This document shows, one piece after another, positions 25,541 through 33,783 of a stretch of 43,474 nt of DNA. The number at the start of each line of letters is the position of its first letter. Position 1 is the stretch's first letter. This DNA comes from Chloroflexota bacterium. Lineage in GTDB: Bacteria > Chloroflexota > Ktedonobacteria > Ktedonobacterales > JACDGC01. The DNA lies in assembly GCA_021778805.1 (NCBI GenBank), contig JAJYBV010000005.1:11789-55262 (forward strand). The letters are read 5' to 3'. Position numbers and translations under genes: made by a program. The notes under the pieces were generated by a model. That model was not told where the DNA came from. It saw only the letters and a list, made by a program, of their open reading frames with translations, and ran no database searches.

Positions 25541-25830
25541 ATGCCGACCAAACATCTCGATCTTTCAATCAGAACCTATGTGTGTGAACACTGTGGGTTG
25601 GTGATAGATCGGGATCTGACGCTGCTTCTCACTTGAAGTGGCTCTATACCGCCAGTTCGGCGGAAATCGACGCCTGTGGAGAGTTCGTAAGTCCCCGAGT
25701 GCTTGCACGTGTGGCTGTCTCAAAGATGCAGGAAGAAAACACTGAAGAAGACAGCGCTTATGCGCTGTCCTATTTGAGTAAGTTTTTCAGAACGGTTATA
25801 CTGAACACTGAAATACTGTTTCCGGTTTAA
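25541..25830 (+). pseudogene. TnpB (IS200/IS605 family) C-terminal relic, frameshifted
   Basis: The first frame encodes a zinc-ribbon half, YVCEHCG followed by VIDRDL, the hallmark end of TnpB where CxxCG is followed by the catalytic Asp of D-R-D. It then hits a stop near 25634. A second frame, shifted, continues from LKWLYTASSAEIDACGEF to an end at 25828-25830 and resembles the usual TnpB C-terminal tail. The first Cys pair of the ribbon and the whole RuvC body are missing. It is therefore a truncated, frameshifted remnant and not a functional nuclease. Confidence 0.75.
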
Positions 25831-26066
25831 CATCATATTGTACTGAGTTCGTTAAAAACGTAAGACACTGTGCAGAAAAAGCAAGTAAAACGTTCAGGCA
25901 GATTTCAAGAATCTTATCATTAACACACTTTTTGGAGTATTTTCTCCTTATTTTTGTCTATCTGCAAAAATTGAACGCACCAATATTTCAAATTCAGAAC
26001 TATCATGTGTTCATAAATGCCGGAAACATGTATAACTCTTGAATCCAATCTATAAAAGAGAAACTT
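25831..26066. other. Intergenic region, nothing recognised
   Basis: No gene, RNA or repeat is seen. A TATAAAAGAGAAACTT sequence right before the next ATG offers a weak ribosome binding site. Confidence 0.4.
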
Positions 26067-27338
26067 ATGTCTGAAATCGTTGAAACACCTAAAACTTCCG
26101 CTCACGCCACACCCCCGAAAGATCGAGACGCGCTGCTGCGACAGGCAGAACAAATCATCAGCAATGTTCTGCGCGGAGGCGTACTGCTCAGCGCAGGAAT
26201 CATTTTTCTTGGCTTGTTGCTTTTGTTAGTCAAAGGACAGGGGAATGGAAATTTCCCCCATACGATACCTGGAACATGGCATAGCATTTTAGAGCTAAAA
26301 CCCTACGGTATTATTGTTTTGGGGTTGATAGTACTGCTATTTACCCCGGTGTTGCGTGTAATGGTTGCAGTCATTGCATTCGCAATTGAAGGTGACAGAC
26401 AATATGTTGCCATTACCTTATTTGTTTTAATAATATTGCTATTCAGCATTGTTGTTCTTGGAGCTTTATCAAATTCAAATGTAACCGCTCATGAAAACGC
26501 TTCTAATCTATTATTTTTCTCACTTATTTTTGGGTCATCACTTGTCGCGGGTTTAATTGGCGCGCTCGTTGGTTTAGGCGGAGGTGTTTTAGTAGTGCCG
26601 ATATTAACTTTGGCGTTTCATATGCCAATTAATATCGCTATCGGCGCTTCTATAGTTTCCGTCATAGCAACTTCAAGCGGCGCGGCTGCAGCATACGTGC
26701 GTGACCATTTAACCAATTTGCGGGTAGGCATGTTCCTGGAAATTGCCACAACATTAGGGGCAATTACCGGTGCGCTCATTGTGGCGATTATACCAACACA
26801 AGCGCTATATGTCATTTTTGGTGTTGTCTTACTTATCAGCGCGGCGCCATTAGTAATAAAACTTGGTGAAGAGTTGCCGCAGAATGTTACAAATGATCGA
26901 TTTGCCAAACGGCTTTCCCTTGCAAGCACCTATCCCGACGCAAAACTTGGGGTTGTAGAATATCAAGTTACCCATGTTCCCGCAGGATTTTCCATGATGT
27001 ATGTAGCAGGGTTAATCTCTGGTTTATTAGGAATAGGAAGCGGGACATTTAAGGTTTTAGCAATGGATACTGCAATGAAGCTGCCGATGAAAGTATCTTC
27101 AACCACCAGCAATTTTATGATTGGTGTGACGGCTGCCGCCAGCGCAGGAATATATTTTCAGCGCGGAGATATCGACCCAATGATAGCGGCTCCGGTTGCA
27201 TTAGGTGTTTTAATTGGCGCATTAGTAGGAGCAAAAACCCTAACAAAACTATCCAACAGCACGATCCGTAAAATTTTTGTGCCGGTTCTTGCCATAGTTG
27301 CGATAGAAATGCTGCTGCGCGGATTATTTAATATTTAA
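26067..27338 (+). CDS. Fused DUF1634 - TauE/SafE membrane permease
   Basis: The 423-residue protein has two parts. Residues about 20-140 form a DUF1634 domain: a helix at about 36-56, a GTWHSILELKPYGIIVLGLIVLL stretch (read in two parts) and a TPVLRVMVAVIAF segment, three helices in all. Residues about 150-423 form a TauE/SafE domain with GLIGALVGLGGGVLVVPIL near its start and the paired GLISGLLGIGSGTFKV in the second half. TauE/SafE proteins export or import sulfite, sulfoacetate and other small anions. The two families are usually encoded as adjacent genes, but here they are one chain with DUF1634 first. A possible sulfur-related role is inferred. It is a single gene with a short purine-rich ribosome site. 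Confidence 0.85.
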   Translation: MSEIVETPKTSAHATPPKDRDALLRQAEQIISNVLRGGVLLSAGIIFLGLLLLLVKGQGNGNFPHTIPGTWHSILELKPYGIIVLGLIVLLFTPVLRVMVAVIAFAIEGDRQYVAITLFVLIILLFSIVVLGALSNSNVTAHENASNLLFFSLIFGSSLVAGLIGALVGLGGGVLVVPILTLAFHMPINIAIGASIVSVIATSSGAAAAYVRDHLTNLRVGMFLEIATTLGAITGALIVAIIPTQALYVIFGVVLLISAAPLVIKLGEELPQNVTNDRFAKRLSLASTYPDAKLGVVEYQVTHVPAGFSMMYVAGLISGLLGIGSGTFKVLAMDTAMKLPMKVSSTTSNFMIGVTAAASAGIYFQRGDIDPMIAAPVALGVLIGALVGAKTLTKLSNSTIRKIFVPVLAIVAIEMLLRGLFNI

Positions 27339-27399
27339 GAATAGAATCCGGATGTAAACAAGGCATGAGATAGAATATACATCTACTCATGCCCAGCCA

Positions 27400-27819
27400 T
27401 TAGATATATTTTTGAATTACTTTAAATAAATCCATCAAATTAAATGGTTTTATAAGACAATCATCTGCGCCTAAATTTTCCGCAAAATCTTTTGCGCGGT
27501 GTTCTGCAGTAAACAAGATAATAGTGACATAATCTCTTTTACCGGTCGCAACAAGTTTATTGATAAATTCCGCCCCCCCCATCATCGGCATTCGCAGATC
27601 CAATAAAATAATGGTTGGAAGTATATTTTCAATAATGTTTAAAGCTTCTATACCATTGAGAGCTTTTAAAACTTTAAAACCTTCGTCTTCCAGAATCGAT
27701 TTTATAAGATTGAGAAGTTCGGTATCATCCTCAATAATGAGAATAGTTGTTTCCGTTTTTTGAAATTTTCCACCACTTGGAGCAGGCTGCAAAAACAATC
27801 GAGTCATAGCTACTGCCAT
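27400..27819 (-). CDS. Single-domain response regulator (CheY-like receiver)
   Basis: The 139-residue protein has an N-terminal extension of about 22 residues and one receiver domain: acidic E30-D31-D32, phosphoacceptor D74 in LLDLRMPMMGG, T104 region (LFTAEH) and K124 in LIKPF. There is no output domain, so it acts through protein contacts or as a phosphorelay intermediate. It is encoded 9 bases after the stop of the large histidine kinase and is surely its partner. An ATG at codon 5 is an alternative start. Confidence 0.92.
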   Translation of the reverse strand: MAVAMTRLFLQPAPSGGKFQKTETTILIIEDDTELLNLIKSILEDEGFKVLKALNGIEALNIIENILPTIILLDLRMPMMGGAEFINKLVATGKRDYVTIILFTAEHRAKDFAENLGADDCLIKPFNLMDLFKVIQKYI

Positions 27820-27828
27820 AGTAAATAC

Positions 27829-29976
27829 TCACTTTCTTAGTGCGGGCAAAGAAAACCAAAAAGTAGTTCCTCGGCCTTTTTGACTAATTACGCCGATATC
27901 ACCGTTGAGTTCTCTGATAAAAGATTTTGCCAAAAACAATCCTAAACCCATACCTGTTTGTGATCCATTGATGACCGGTGTATTTTGTGCTTTTTGAAAT
28001 TTCGTCCATATTCGGCCCATATCTTCTGCAGGAATACCGGGACCGCGATCTATTATTTCGCAAAAAATGCGCTGAGATTCGGCGCGAGTTAATCGAACAC
28101 GAACTTCATTTGCTGTTCCGGAAAATTTAAAAGCATTTTCCAGTAAAATAACGACCACTTGGCGAACACGGTCAACATCTATCAACGCTCTGGATTCTAA
28201 ATATTGAGGAATATCAACCTGAATCGAATTTGAACTATGTATCGTTAACATTTCTTGCACAACATTCCGAATTAACTGTGCTACATCTGCATCTTTCATG
28301 CGAAACTGAATTTGTTTTTTATCAATATACGTCACATCAAGCATATCACCTACCAAGCGATTTAGCCGATCAATATATTCGTCGGTTTGCTTAAGCATAC
28401 CAATCATAGTAAATACAAAATTTCGAGAAACCTCACTTATCCTTTCCACATTTTCATCATAAAAACGCTGAATACGCCGAATAGCAAGTTGTGAGTTTCC
28501 TTTAACTAATGCAGCGGGAGTACGGATTTCATGGCTTGCTATACCAATAAAAGCATCAAGTTGTTCATTGATTGCCCGCAAAGCTCGTTCTTGCGCGATA
28601 GATTCCTCATATTCACGGCGTAAACGGCTCCACTCAAAAAAAATACCTGCTAAATGCGCCGCGGTTTTTGCCTTAAAAAGTTCATTTTCGGTGACACTCT
28701 CATTACTGACAGAAATACCTAACACTCCAACTGTTTCACTATTCATCACAATCGGTGAAACAATAGTTTGAGTCATATAACGAATTATTGGAGAATTATA
28801 AATAAATTGTTTGCCTTGCATAATTAAATCAATATATTCTGTTGAAAACAAATCGGAAATATCTTGCCTCTCAGTTAATTTTAACCATTTCCGCTCTTGT
28901 TCAGAATCAAGGCCTACAATATAAACTGGCATAAATTTACCTTCTTTAAACGCAGCAACACCTATAACAGAGAACCCGAGTGTATTACGAATAATATCAA
29001 GCACATGCCGAATTATTAAATTTTCATCTTCCGATGTATCTGCCGGAACCTGAGTAATCTCGGTTGTTTCAATATAATTTGCAACTTGGACAAATGCATT
29101 AAAGGAATTTTGTAATCTGTTTTCATCCAGTTTCTTTTGTGTGATATCACTCATGAACATAATAGCGCCAAGAATATCCCCATTCGTATTCTGAACAGAG
29201 CCACCATATAAATTTAAAATAACATCACTGCCGATAAAATTACGTAATATTACTAAATCTTTTGGTTCTTTACCAGAAATTTTCTCTCCTCGAATGGCTT
29301 TTACCCATGGCCAATCCTGCTCTGGCAAAACAGCGCCATTAATATCGCGAATATTCAGCATTTTACCGCGATCAAATAAAGACAAATTTTCAAATCCCGG
29401 TACAATATCTGTTTTTAATATTCGATTAAATTCTTTATTAGCATATTGGATCATACCTAAATGATCATACATTACTACACCTAAACCAATACTATCAACC
29501 ATAGATTGAATAAATGAATCTGGTACAATTGTTTGTAGGTTTGCGTCTTTAGGGAACGCTTCAAACATTTCAGTGTATAACTGCGGTAAAGAAGAAGAAA
29601 TATCAATAATTCTGCCATAGAAGCCCAAAATTTGCTTATCTTCAAACATCGGATAAACTCGGAATATAACTGGATTATATTTTTGAGTTGGTGATATCAT
29701 ATGCACAATAATTTCTTGTTTAGTTTGCATTTGCGCTGCTTTTTGAAATATACGCAATATTTTCGTTTGATCAAAAATATGAAAAACATGCAGCCATTTA
29801 TCACGTAATAAAGTTCCCGGAGCAACACTCGTATAAGCCAGCCATGGCTCTATCTCAGAAGTTAAATGCAAATCCAGTGATGCCTGCCAATAAATATAAT
29901 CAACCGGAATATCCGACAACACATGTTTCGGGAATCGTGCGTCATCTTTCATACCCAACAGCCTTCCATTGCTCAT
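27829..29976 (-). CDS. Cytosolic PAS/GAF hybrid-sensor histidine kinase
   Basis: The 715-residue kinase has no membrane helix. In order it shows a PAS-like region (about 35-140), a second PAS domain (about 168-280, with SIGLGVVMYDHLGMIQYANKE, shortened here) ending in a PAC segment, a GAF domain (about 315-440), a coiled linker (WSRLRREYEESIAQE), and a HisKA domain with H482 in ASHEIRTP. The HATPase domain carries N614 in LLENAFKF, DRGPG from 643 and TGMGLGLFLAK at 674-684. The GAF/PAS content suggests sensing of a small ligand or redox state inside the cell. The partner is the receiver protein encoded directly downstream. Confidence 0.93.
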   Translation of the reverse strand: MSNGRLLGMKDDARFPKHVLSDIPVDYIYWQASLDLHLTSEIEPWLAYTSVAPGTLLRDKWLHVFHIFDQTKILRIFQKAAQMQTKQEIIVHMISPTQKYNPVIFRVYPMFEDKQILGFYGRIIDISSSLPQLYTEMFEAFPKDANLQTIVPDSFIQSMVDSIGLGVVMYDHLGMIQYANKEFNRILKTDIVPGFENLSLFDRGKMLNIRDINGAVLPEQDWPWVKAIRGEKISGKEPKDLVILRNFIGSDVILNLYGGSVQNTNGDILGAIMFMSDITQKKLDENRLQNSFNAFVQVANYIETTEITQVPADTSEDENLIIRHVLDIIRNTLGFSVIGVAAFKEGKFMPVYIVGLDSEQERKWLKLTERQDISDLFSTEYIDLIMQGKQFIYNSPIIRYMTQTIVSPIVMNSETVGVLGISVSNESVTENELFKAKTAAHLAGIFFEWSRLRREYEESIAQERALRAINEQLDAFIGIASHEIRTPAALVKGNSQLAIRRIQRFYDENVERISEVSRNFVFTMIGMLKQTDEYIDRLNRLVGDMLDVTYIDKKQIQFRMKDADVAQLIRNVVQEMLTIHSSNSIQVDIPQYLESRALIDVDRVRQVVVILLENAFKFSGTANEVRVRLTRAESQRIFCEIIDRGPGIPAEDMGRIWTKFQKAQNTPVINGSQTGMGLGLFLAKSFIRELNGDIGVISQKGRGTTFWFSLPALRK

Positions 29977-30158
29977 TCCAGTTTCAAATTCGATTTAAAC
30001 CATATGCGGCTTTAGAAAGGTGATCTTTCCTTGATATGTATGTGATCGAAGCACTTCAAAGCGCCGCATAATTCAAACTTTATGGGACTCCATACTATTA
30101 TACCATAAATTTTTTGAATTTGCGGCGTTTATTGTGAGGTTTTTTTCTAAGGTTTCAA

Positions 30159-31094
30159 CTACTCACTTTTTTGGGATTCCAGCCATCTTTCTGCGTCTAT
30201 TGCAGCTTGGCACCCGCTTCCGGCGGCTGTAATTGCTTGCCGATAGCGATGATCTATTACATCACCGGCAGCAAATACCCCCGGTATATTCGTCATCGTG
30301 TGCTGATACTGCTTTATATAGCCTTGTTCATTCAAATGAACAATATCGGAAAATAATTCGGTGTTCGGCTTATGTCCTATCGCTATAAACAAACCATCAA
30401 TAGGTACATTTGAAACGGTATCGGTAGCTACATCACGTACAGTCAAACCTTCAACCTTATTTTCGCCAAGAACATCTTCAATAACAGTGTTCCAGCGAAT
30501 ACTTATTTTGGGATTCTCTGAAACGCGCTTTTGCATTATCCGGCTGGCGCGAAATGAATCACGGCGATGAATCATCGTTACATGCGACGCAAATCGTGTT
30601 AAAAACAACGCTTCTTCCATCGCGGTATCACCACCACCAACTATTGCCACTTCTTTATTGCGAAAAAATGCGCCATCACAGGTAGCGCAAGCGCTTACGC
30701 CATGCCCATTCAGCCGTTGCTCATTCGGTAAATTCAGCCATAACGCGCTAGCTCCGGTAGCTATAATTACGGTTTCCCCATATACCGGTTCGTCTTCATC
30801 TTCCAATGTTACCGCAAAGGGCCGTTTAGAAAAATCTACCTTAGTTGCATCTACCGGCCGCATCTCGGCGCCGAATCTTTTCGCTTGCTTTTCCATAACC
30901 TCCATCAATTCAGGACCCATCATTCCATTTTCAAAGCCGGGAAAATTTTCAATTTCAGTTGTTATCATCAATTGCCCGCCATATTGCCGCCCCTGCACAA
31001 CCAGTGTTGTTAAATTTGCCCGCGCGGCATAAATTGCCGCTGTATACCCCGCAGGCCCGGAGCCGATAATTACGGTATCGTATATCTTTGTCAT
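30159..31094 (-). CDS. trxB: Thioredoxin reductase
   Basis: TrxB uses NADPH and FAD to reduce thioredoxin in the cytosol. The 311-residue protein has the FAD-binding GSGPAG at residues 11-16, the redox-active CATC at 136-139 (ACATCDGAFF), the NADPH-binding GGGDTAMEEA near 153-162 and the C-terminal GVFAAGDVID. The length is typical of low-molecular-weight TrxB. AGAGGG lies upstream of the ATG at 31094. No thioredoxin gene is adjacent. The upstream region has a candidate CsoR/CstR-like palindrome. Confidence 0.95.
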   Translation of the reverse strand: MTKIYDTVIIGSGPAGYTAAIYAARANLTTLVVQGRQYGGQLMITTEIENFPGFENGMMGPELMEVMEKQAKRFGAEMRPVDATKVDFSKRPFAVTLEDEDEPVYGETVIIATGASALWLNLPNEQRLNGHGVSACATCDGAFFRNKEVAIVGGGDTAMEEALFLTRFASHVTMIHRRDSFRASRIMQKRVSENPKISIRWNTVIEDVLGENKVEGLTVRDVATDTVSNVPIDGLFIAIGHKPNTELFSDIVHLNEQGYIKQYQHTMTNIPGVFAAGDVIDHRYRQAITAAGSGCQAAIDAERWLESQKSE

Positions 31095-31247
31095 TAGTTT
31101 TCCCTCTTAAAGTAATTTTATGCTTATTCAGGCAATATATGCCGCGAAAAAAGTATTTTGCTGTACATTTTTCACTTTTGGCACAGAATATTTTGATTTG
31201 CTGCTATAACTACTATAGCAATCTCCAAAATTTCCCATATACCACAT

Positions 31248-31276
31248 ATTATAATATACCCATGGGGGGTATTGAT
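31248..31276 (-). promoter_or_regulatory. Candidate trxB promoter with CsoR/CstR-like operator
   Basis: ATACCC-ATGGG-GGGTAT (31256-31272) is a perfect inverted repeat of 6-bp arms with a 5-base centre, resembling operators of the CsoR/CstR/FrmR family. On the minus strand a perfect -10 TATAAT lies at 31253-31248 and a weak -35 (ATCAAT) at 31276-31271 with 17-base spacing, so the palindrome fills the spacer. trxB starts about 150 bases downstream. The regulator gene is not in this window. Confidence 0.4.
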
Positions 31277-31385
31277 TAGATGAATCATTTCTTATTTTTC
31301 CTCAATCTCCCTTCAAACGGTTGCATATCTCCGGCGAAATAACCATATTTGTACCAAGCGATCCAAAGATGATCAATTAGTACGC

Positions 31386-31424
31386 AAAAAGAGATTCGGC
31401 AAAATCTGTTTTGCGAATCTCTTC
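31386..31424 (-). terminator. Intrinsic terminator of the TPP-controlled uptake operon
   Basis: On the minus strand AAGAGATTCGCAAAA pairs with ATTTTGCCGAATCTCTT, followed by TTTGCG. It lies about 50 bases after the stop codon of the lipoprotein gene and closes the operon. Confidence 0.8.
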
Positions 31425-31474
31425 TATTTTGATTAAAAATTATTTGGACTGTCAGCTTACTATTGGCCAGATTT

Positions 31475-32530
31475 TCAGCAATGCGGCAAAAACTGATCTG
31501 TAAACATCGCTGCGTAATCCGGTGGGCTAGTTAATGGCTTATTATTCGCGTCAGTCAAAGCGCCAACACGATATAGAAGCGTGGGAAATCCGGTCCACAT
31601 CGACAAAGTTTGTGTTCCCCAGCACTTTGAGTTATCTAAAAGATATTGACTTTGAAATTTCTGACTGTCTTCCGCAACCTGCACAGACGCAAATTCGGTG
31701 TTATTAATGCCACCGGCAGCTTTCACAAAGAGATCTGCGCTTTGCGCAGGATGCTGTGCGGCATACGTATAGCCTTCGGAGGTAGCCGCTAAAAAGCGCC
31801 GAACAATATCCGGATGATTTTTTATCATTTGCTCGCTGGTAATCAATACCGGAGAATAGAAATCCGGCACACCGTAATCCTGCAAGCTGAACATATTCAG
31901 TTTAATGCCGGCGTCTTTTGCCATTATGCCTTCAACTCCCTGATATATCCATACAAAATTGAAGTGACCGGTTAAAAGTGACGACACATCAGCGTTATTC
32001 ACAACAACTGAATTATAGCCAACTGATGCGGCGCCGTCATTTGCCTCCATAATATCTATGACCGCTTGTTCCGCTGGATCTCCGGAACTGGCAAAAGTTT
32101 TACCTACGAACTGCGCTGGTCTGGTTATTCCGGAACTGGCTAATGTTGCCATCGCCGAAGTATCATGCTGCATTATTGCTGCAATAGATACAATTGGCAA
32201 GCCTTGAGCACGATCTATTGCAACAGATTCTTCAAAACTGATTGCAAAGTCTGCTTGGCCGGTTGCAACGAGTGTTTCGGGATATACCGAACCATAAGGT
32301 AAAAGCTGTACATTCATATTTTGCTGCTTATAATACCCATTAGCTAATGCGGTATAAATCCCCGTGTGATTGGTGTTTGGAATCCAGTCCAGGGCAAGTT
32401 TTACTGTTGTTGGTGAACCAGGTGTAGATGTGGTAGAGGTTGCCGGTCCGCATGCGCTGAAAAGCAGCAGTGAAGCTGTAGAAAGCATAAGCAGTCTAAC
32501 GGCGATTGAGCGAAAAAATGATTTCTTCAT
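31475..32530 (-). CDS. NMT1/THI5-like ABC transporter substrate-binding lipoprotein
   Basis: The 351-residue protein has a lipoprotein signal: basic start, hydrophobic core and lipobox LFSAC with the lipidated C27. The mature part is an NMT1/THI5-like periplasmic-binding fold (VKLALDWIPNTNHTGIYTALANGYY, in two parts) with a GQADFAISFEE segment and FNFVWIYQGVEG. Family members such as ThiY bind thiamine precursors (formylaminopyrimidine, HMP). It is the last gene of the operon preceded by a TPP riboswitch, so import of a thiamine precursor is the likely job. The exact ligand is not determined by sequence alone. Confidence 0.88.
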   Translation of the reverse strand: MKKSFFRSIAVRLLMLSTASLLLFSACGPATSTTSTPGSPTTVKLALDWIPNTNHTGIYTALANGYYKQQNMNVQLLPYGSVYPETLVATGQADFAISFEESVAIDRAQGLPIVSIAAIMQHDTSAMATLASSGITRPAQFVGKTFASSGDPAEQAVIDIMEANDGAASVGYNSVVVNNADVSSLLTGHFNFVWIYQGVEGIMAKDAGIKLNMFSLQDYGVPDFYSPVLITSEQMIKNHPDIVRRFLAATSEGYTYAAQHPAQSADLFVKAAGGINNTEFASVQVAEDSQKFQSQYLLDNSKCWGTQTLSMWTGFPTLLYRVGALTDANNKPLTSPPDYAAMFTDQFLPHC

Positions 32531-32619
32531 GATGTATTAACCTTTTAGTTTTTATAGATAATGGCTATAGGAAGTATTTTGTCATAAACAGCAGTAGCAT
32601 GTACTGCCATTCATATGGC

Positions 32620-33537
32620 TTACTCCAGCAGCGCATTAGTAAAATATGAATCTGCTTTTTCAGGTTTATTAATTATTCTATTTTCAGTTAGAAACACAAT
32701 AAACCGCTCCCATACTTGGGCGTCTTGCATACCCCACTTGCTTGTGGCCAATATATGCGCACTAACATGCCGTTGACTGGCTAAAGCAGCGTCGATATTG
32801 TTATATAGTTTTCCGCCGGCGGATGGCGCAAGTTTTAAGATATCTTCCAGTGAATATTCCGGCCGGTTTGCAGCAAACAGATATCCGCGGCGCAAGGCGC
32901 GCATAAACCGTTTTGCCTTAGCAATATTATCACTGTTTTCCAAAAAATCTTCCCGGCAGATCAGATTTGGCGCATAGTAATTTGGAACACCATAATCATT
33001 TGGCGCAAACAAAATGATATCTCTGTCATCAGACATTGCTTCAGCGCCTTCTATGCCATCATAAATCCATAAAAAATCCGCTTCATCACTGCGGAGAACA
33101 TCAAAAGACGCAAACCGCACAAGCGAAAATTTTATTTTGGGAGTTTTAATCCCATCATTATGAATCATTGCCGCAATAACAGTTTCTTCAAACACATTAT
33201 GGCCAAAACCTGCATAGCGCTTATTTTGGAGATCTGCCGGCCGTGTTATTCCGGATGATTTCAGCGCAGCTAGTGAAGAATTATGCTTTGGAAGCACCGC
33301 CGCGACAGATTTCAACTTGGTTCCGGCGCTGCGTTCTATGGCTGCTGTTCCCGCAAACGCAAAAGCAAAATCAGCTTCTCCGCTAACAAGCACTTGCGTT
33401 ACAAATTGTTCTCTCCGCGGCGGTATAACCACGGCGTTAATCTGTTCATCTGCCATATATCCTTGTGAAATAGCGCTAAACAATCCGGAATGGTTTGCGT
33501 TCACTGCCCAATCCAGCGCAATAGTTACGGTATCCAT
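32620..33537 (-). CDS. NMT1/THI5-like protein without signal peptide
   Basis: This 305-residue protein begins directly with the mature-type fold (MDTVTIALDWAVNANHSGLF) and has neither signal peptide nor lipobox. The start is well defined: GAGGAGG lies 9 bases before the ATG at 33537, and no hydrophobic stretch is encoded in frame upstream. Its downstream neighbour at 31475 is homologous along its length (GEADFAFAFAGT, FLWIYDGIEGAE and NDYGVPNYYAP correspond to matching segments). It lacks the CCCFC motif of eukaryotic Thi5 HMP-P synthases. It could be a cytosolic binding protein or enzyme for thiamine precursors, or a solute-binding protein recruited without lipidation. A structured leader lies just upstream. 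Confidence 0.8.
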   Translation of the reverse strand: MDTVTIALDWAVNANHSGLFSAISQGYMADEQINAVVIPPRREQFVTQVLVSGEADFAFAFAGTAAIERSAGTKLKSVAAVLPKHNSSLAALKSSGITRPADLQNKRYAGFGHNVFEETVIAAMIHNDGIKTPKIKFSLVRFASFDVLRSDEADFLWIYDGIEGAEAMSDDRDIILFAPNDYGVPNYYAPNLICREDFLENSDNIAKAKRFMRALRRGYLFAANRPEYSLEDILKLAPSAGGKLYNNIDAALASQRHVSAHILATSKWGMQDAQVWERFIVFLTENRIINKPEKADSYFTNALLE

Positions 33538-33581
33538 TACAAAAGTCCTCCTCGATTCAGCTTGCTATATGTATTTCTAGG

Positions 33582-33689
33582 GACCTGAGCCTAAAAAAGG
33601 AATGCAAGAATCGGGGGCGCACCCCGGCTCCGTCAAGAGTCTTACTAACTCCATCTTCTCTGGCTGCATGCGATATATCTACTCAGGTC
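33582..33689 (-). ncRNA. Candidate structured leader RNA of unknown class
   Basis: On the minus strand GACCTGAG (33689-33682) and CTCAGGTC (33589-33582) form an 8-bp closing stem around 92 bases. Inside, ATGCA/TGCAT form a second stem. Within it are three local hairpins: CCA-(7)-TGG, GAGT-(7)-ACTC, and CGGGG-TGCGC-CCCCG. A -10-like TATTAT (33696-33691) stands right before the 5' arm, and the NMT1/THI5-like gene with its strong ribosome site begins about 45 bases after the 3' arm. I do not recognise a known riboswitch consensus. It could be a regulatory RNA or a processed intergenic structure. Confidence 0.45.
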
Positions 33690-33783
33690 TATAATAAATG
33701 CAAACAGTTTGTTACTGTTTTTGCGCTCACATTAATTCATCGGCCCTCCTTTTTGTTTTAGAATTCGGTTTAAAATTCATGGC

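Larger units (their letters stand above)
31095..31474. other. Intergenic region between trxB and the HMP-type uptake operon
   Basis: The 380-base gap contains the terminator of the uptake operon (31386-31424) and the promoter/operator candidate of trxB (31248-31276). Nothing else is recognised. Confidence 0.5.

Noticed and set aside
25633..25830. Stand-alone 65-residue protein
   Set aside because: It is the out-of-frame tail of the TnpB relic and starts at a TTG without ribosome site.
27400..29976. Chemotaxis or phytochrome pathway
   Set aside because: The kinase has no chromophore Cys signature, and no che genes are adjacent; only a generic kinase/receiver pair is supported.
33582..33689. 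tRNA or SRP-like RNA
   Set aside because: The stem pattern lacks a cloverleaf, TTCGA T-loop and the SRP apical motif.
33699..33724. Terminator after the ABC permease gene
   Set aside because: GCAAAAACAG/CTGTTTGC forms a stem with a two-base bulge but no T-run follows; at best a pause or mRNA stabilising hairpin.
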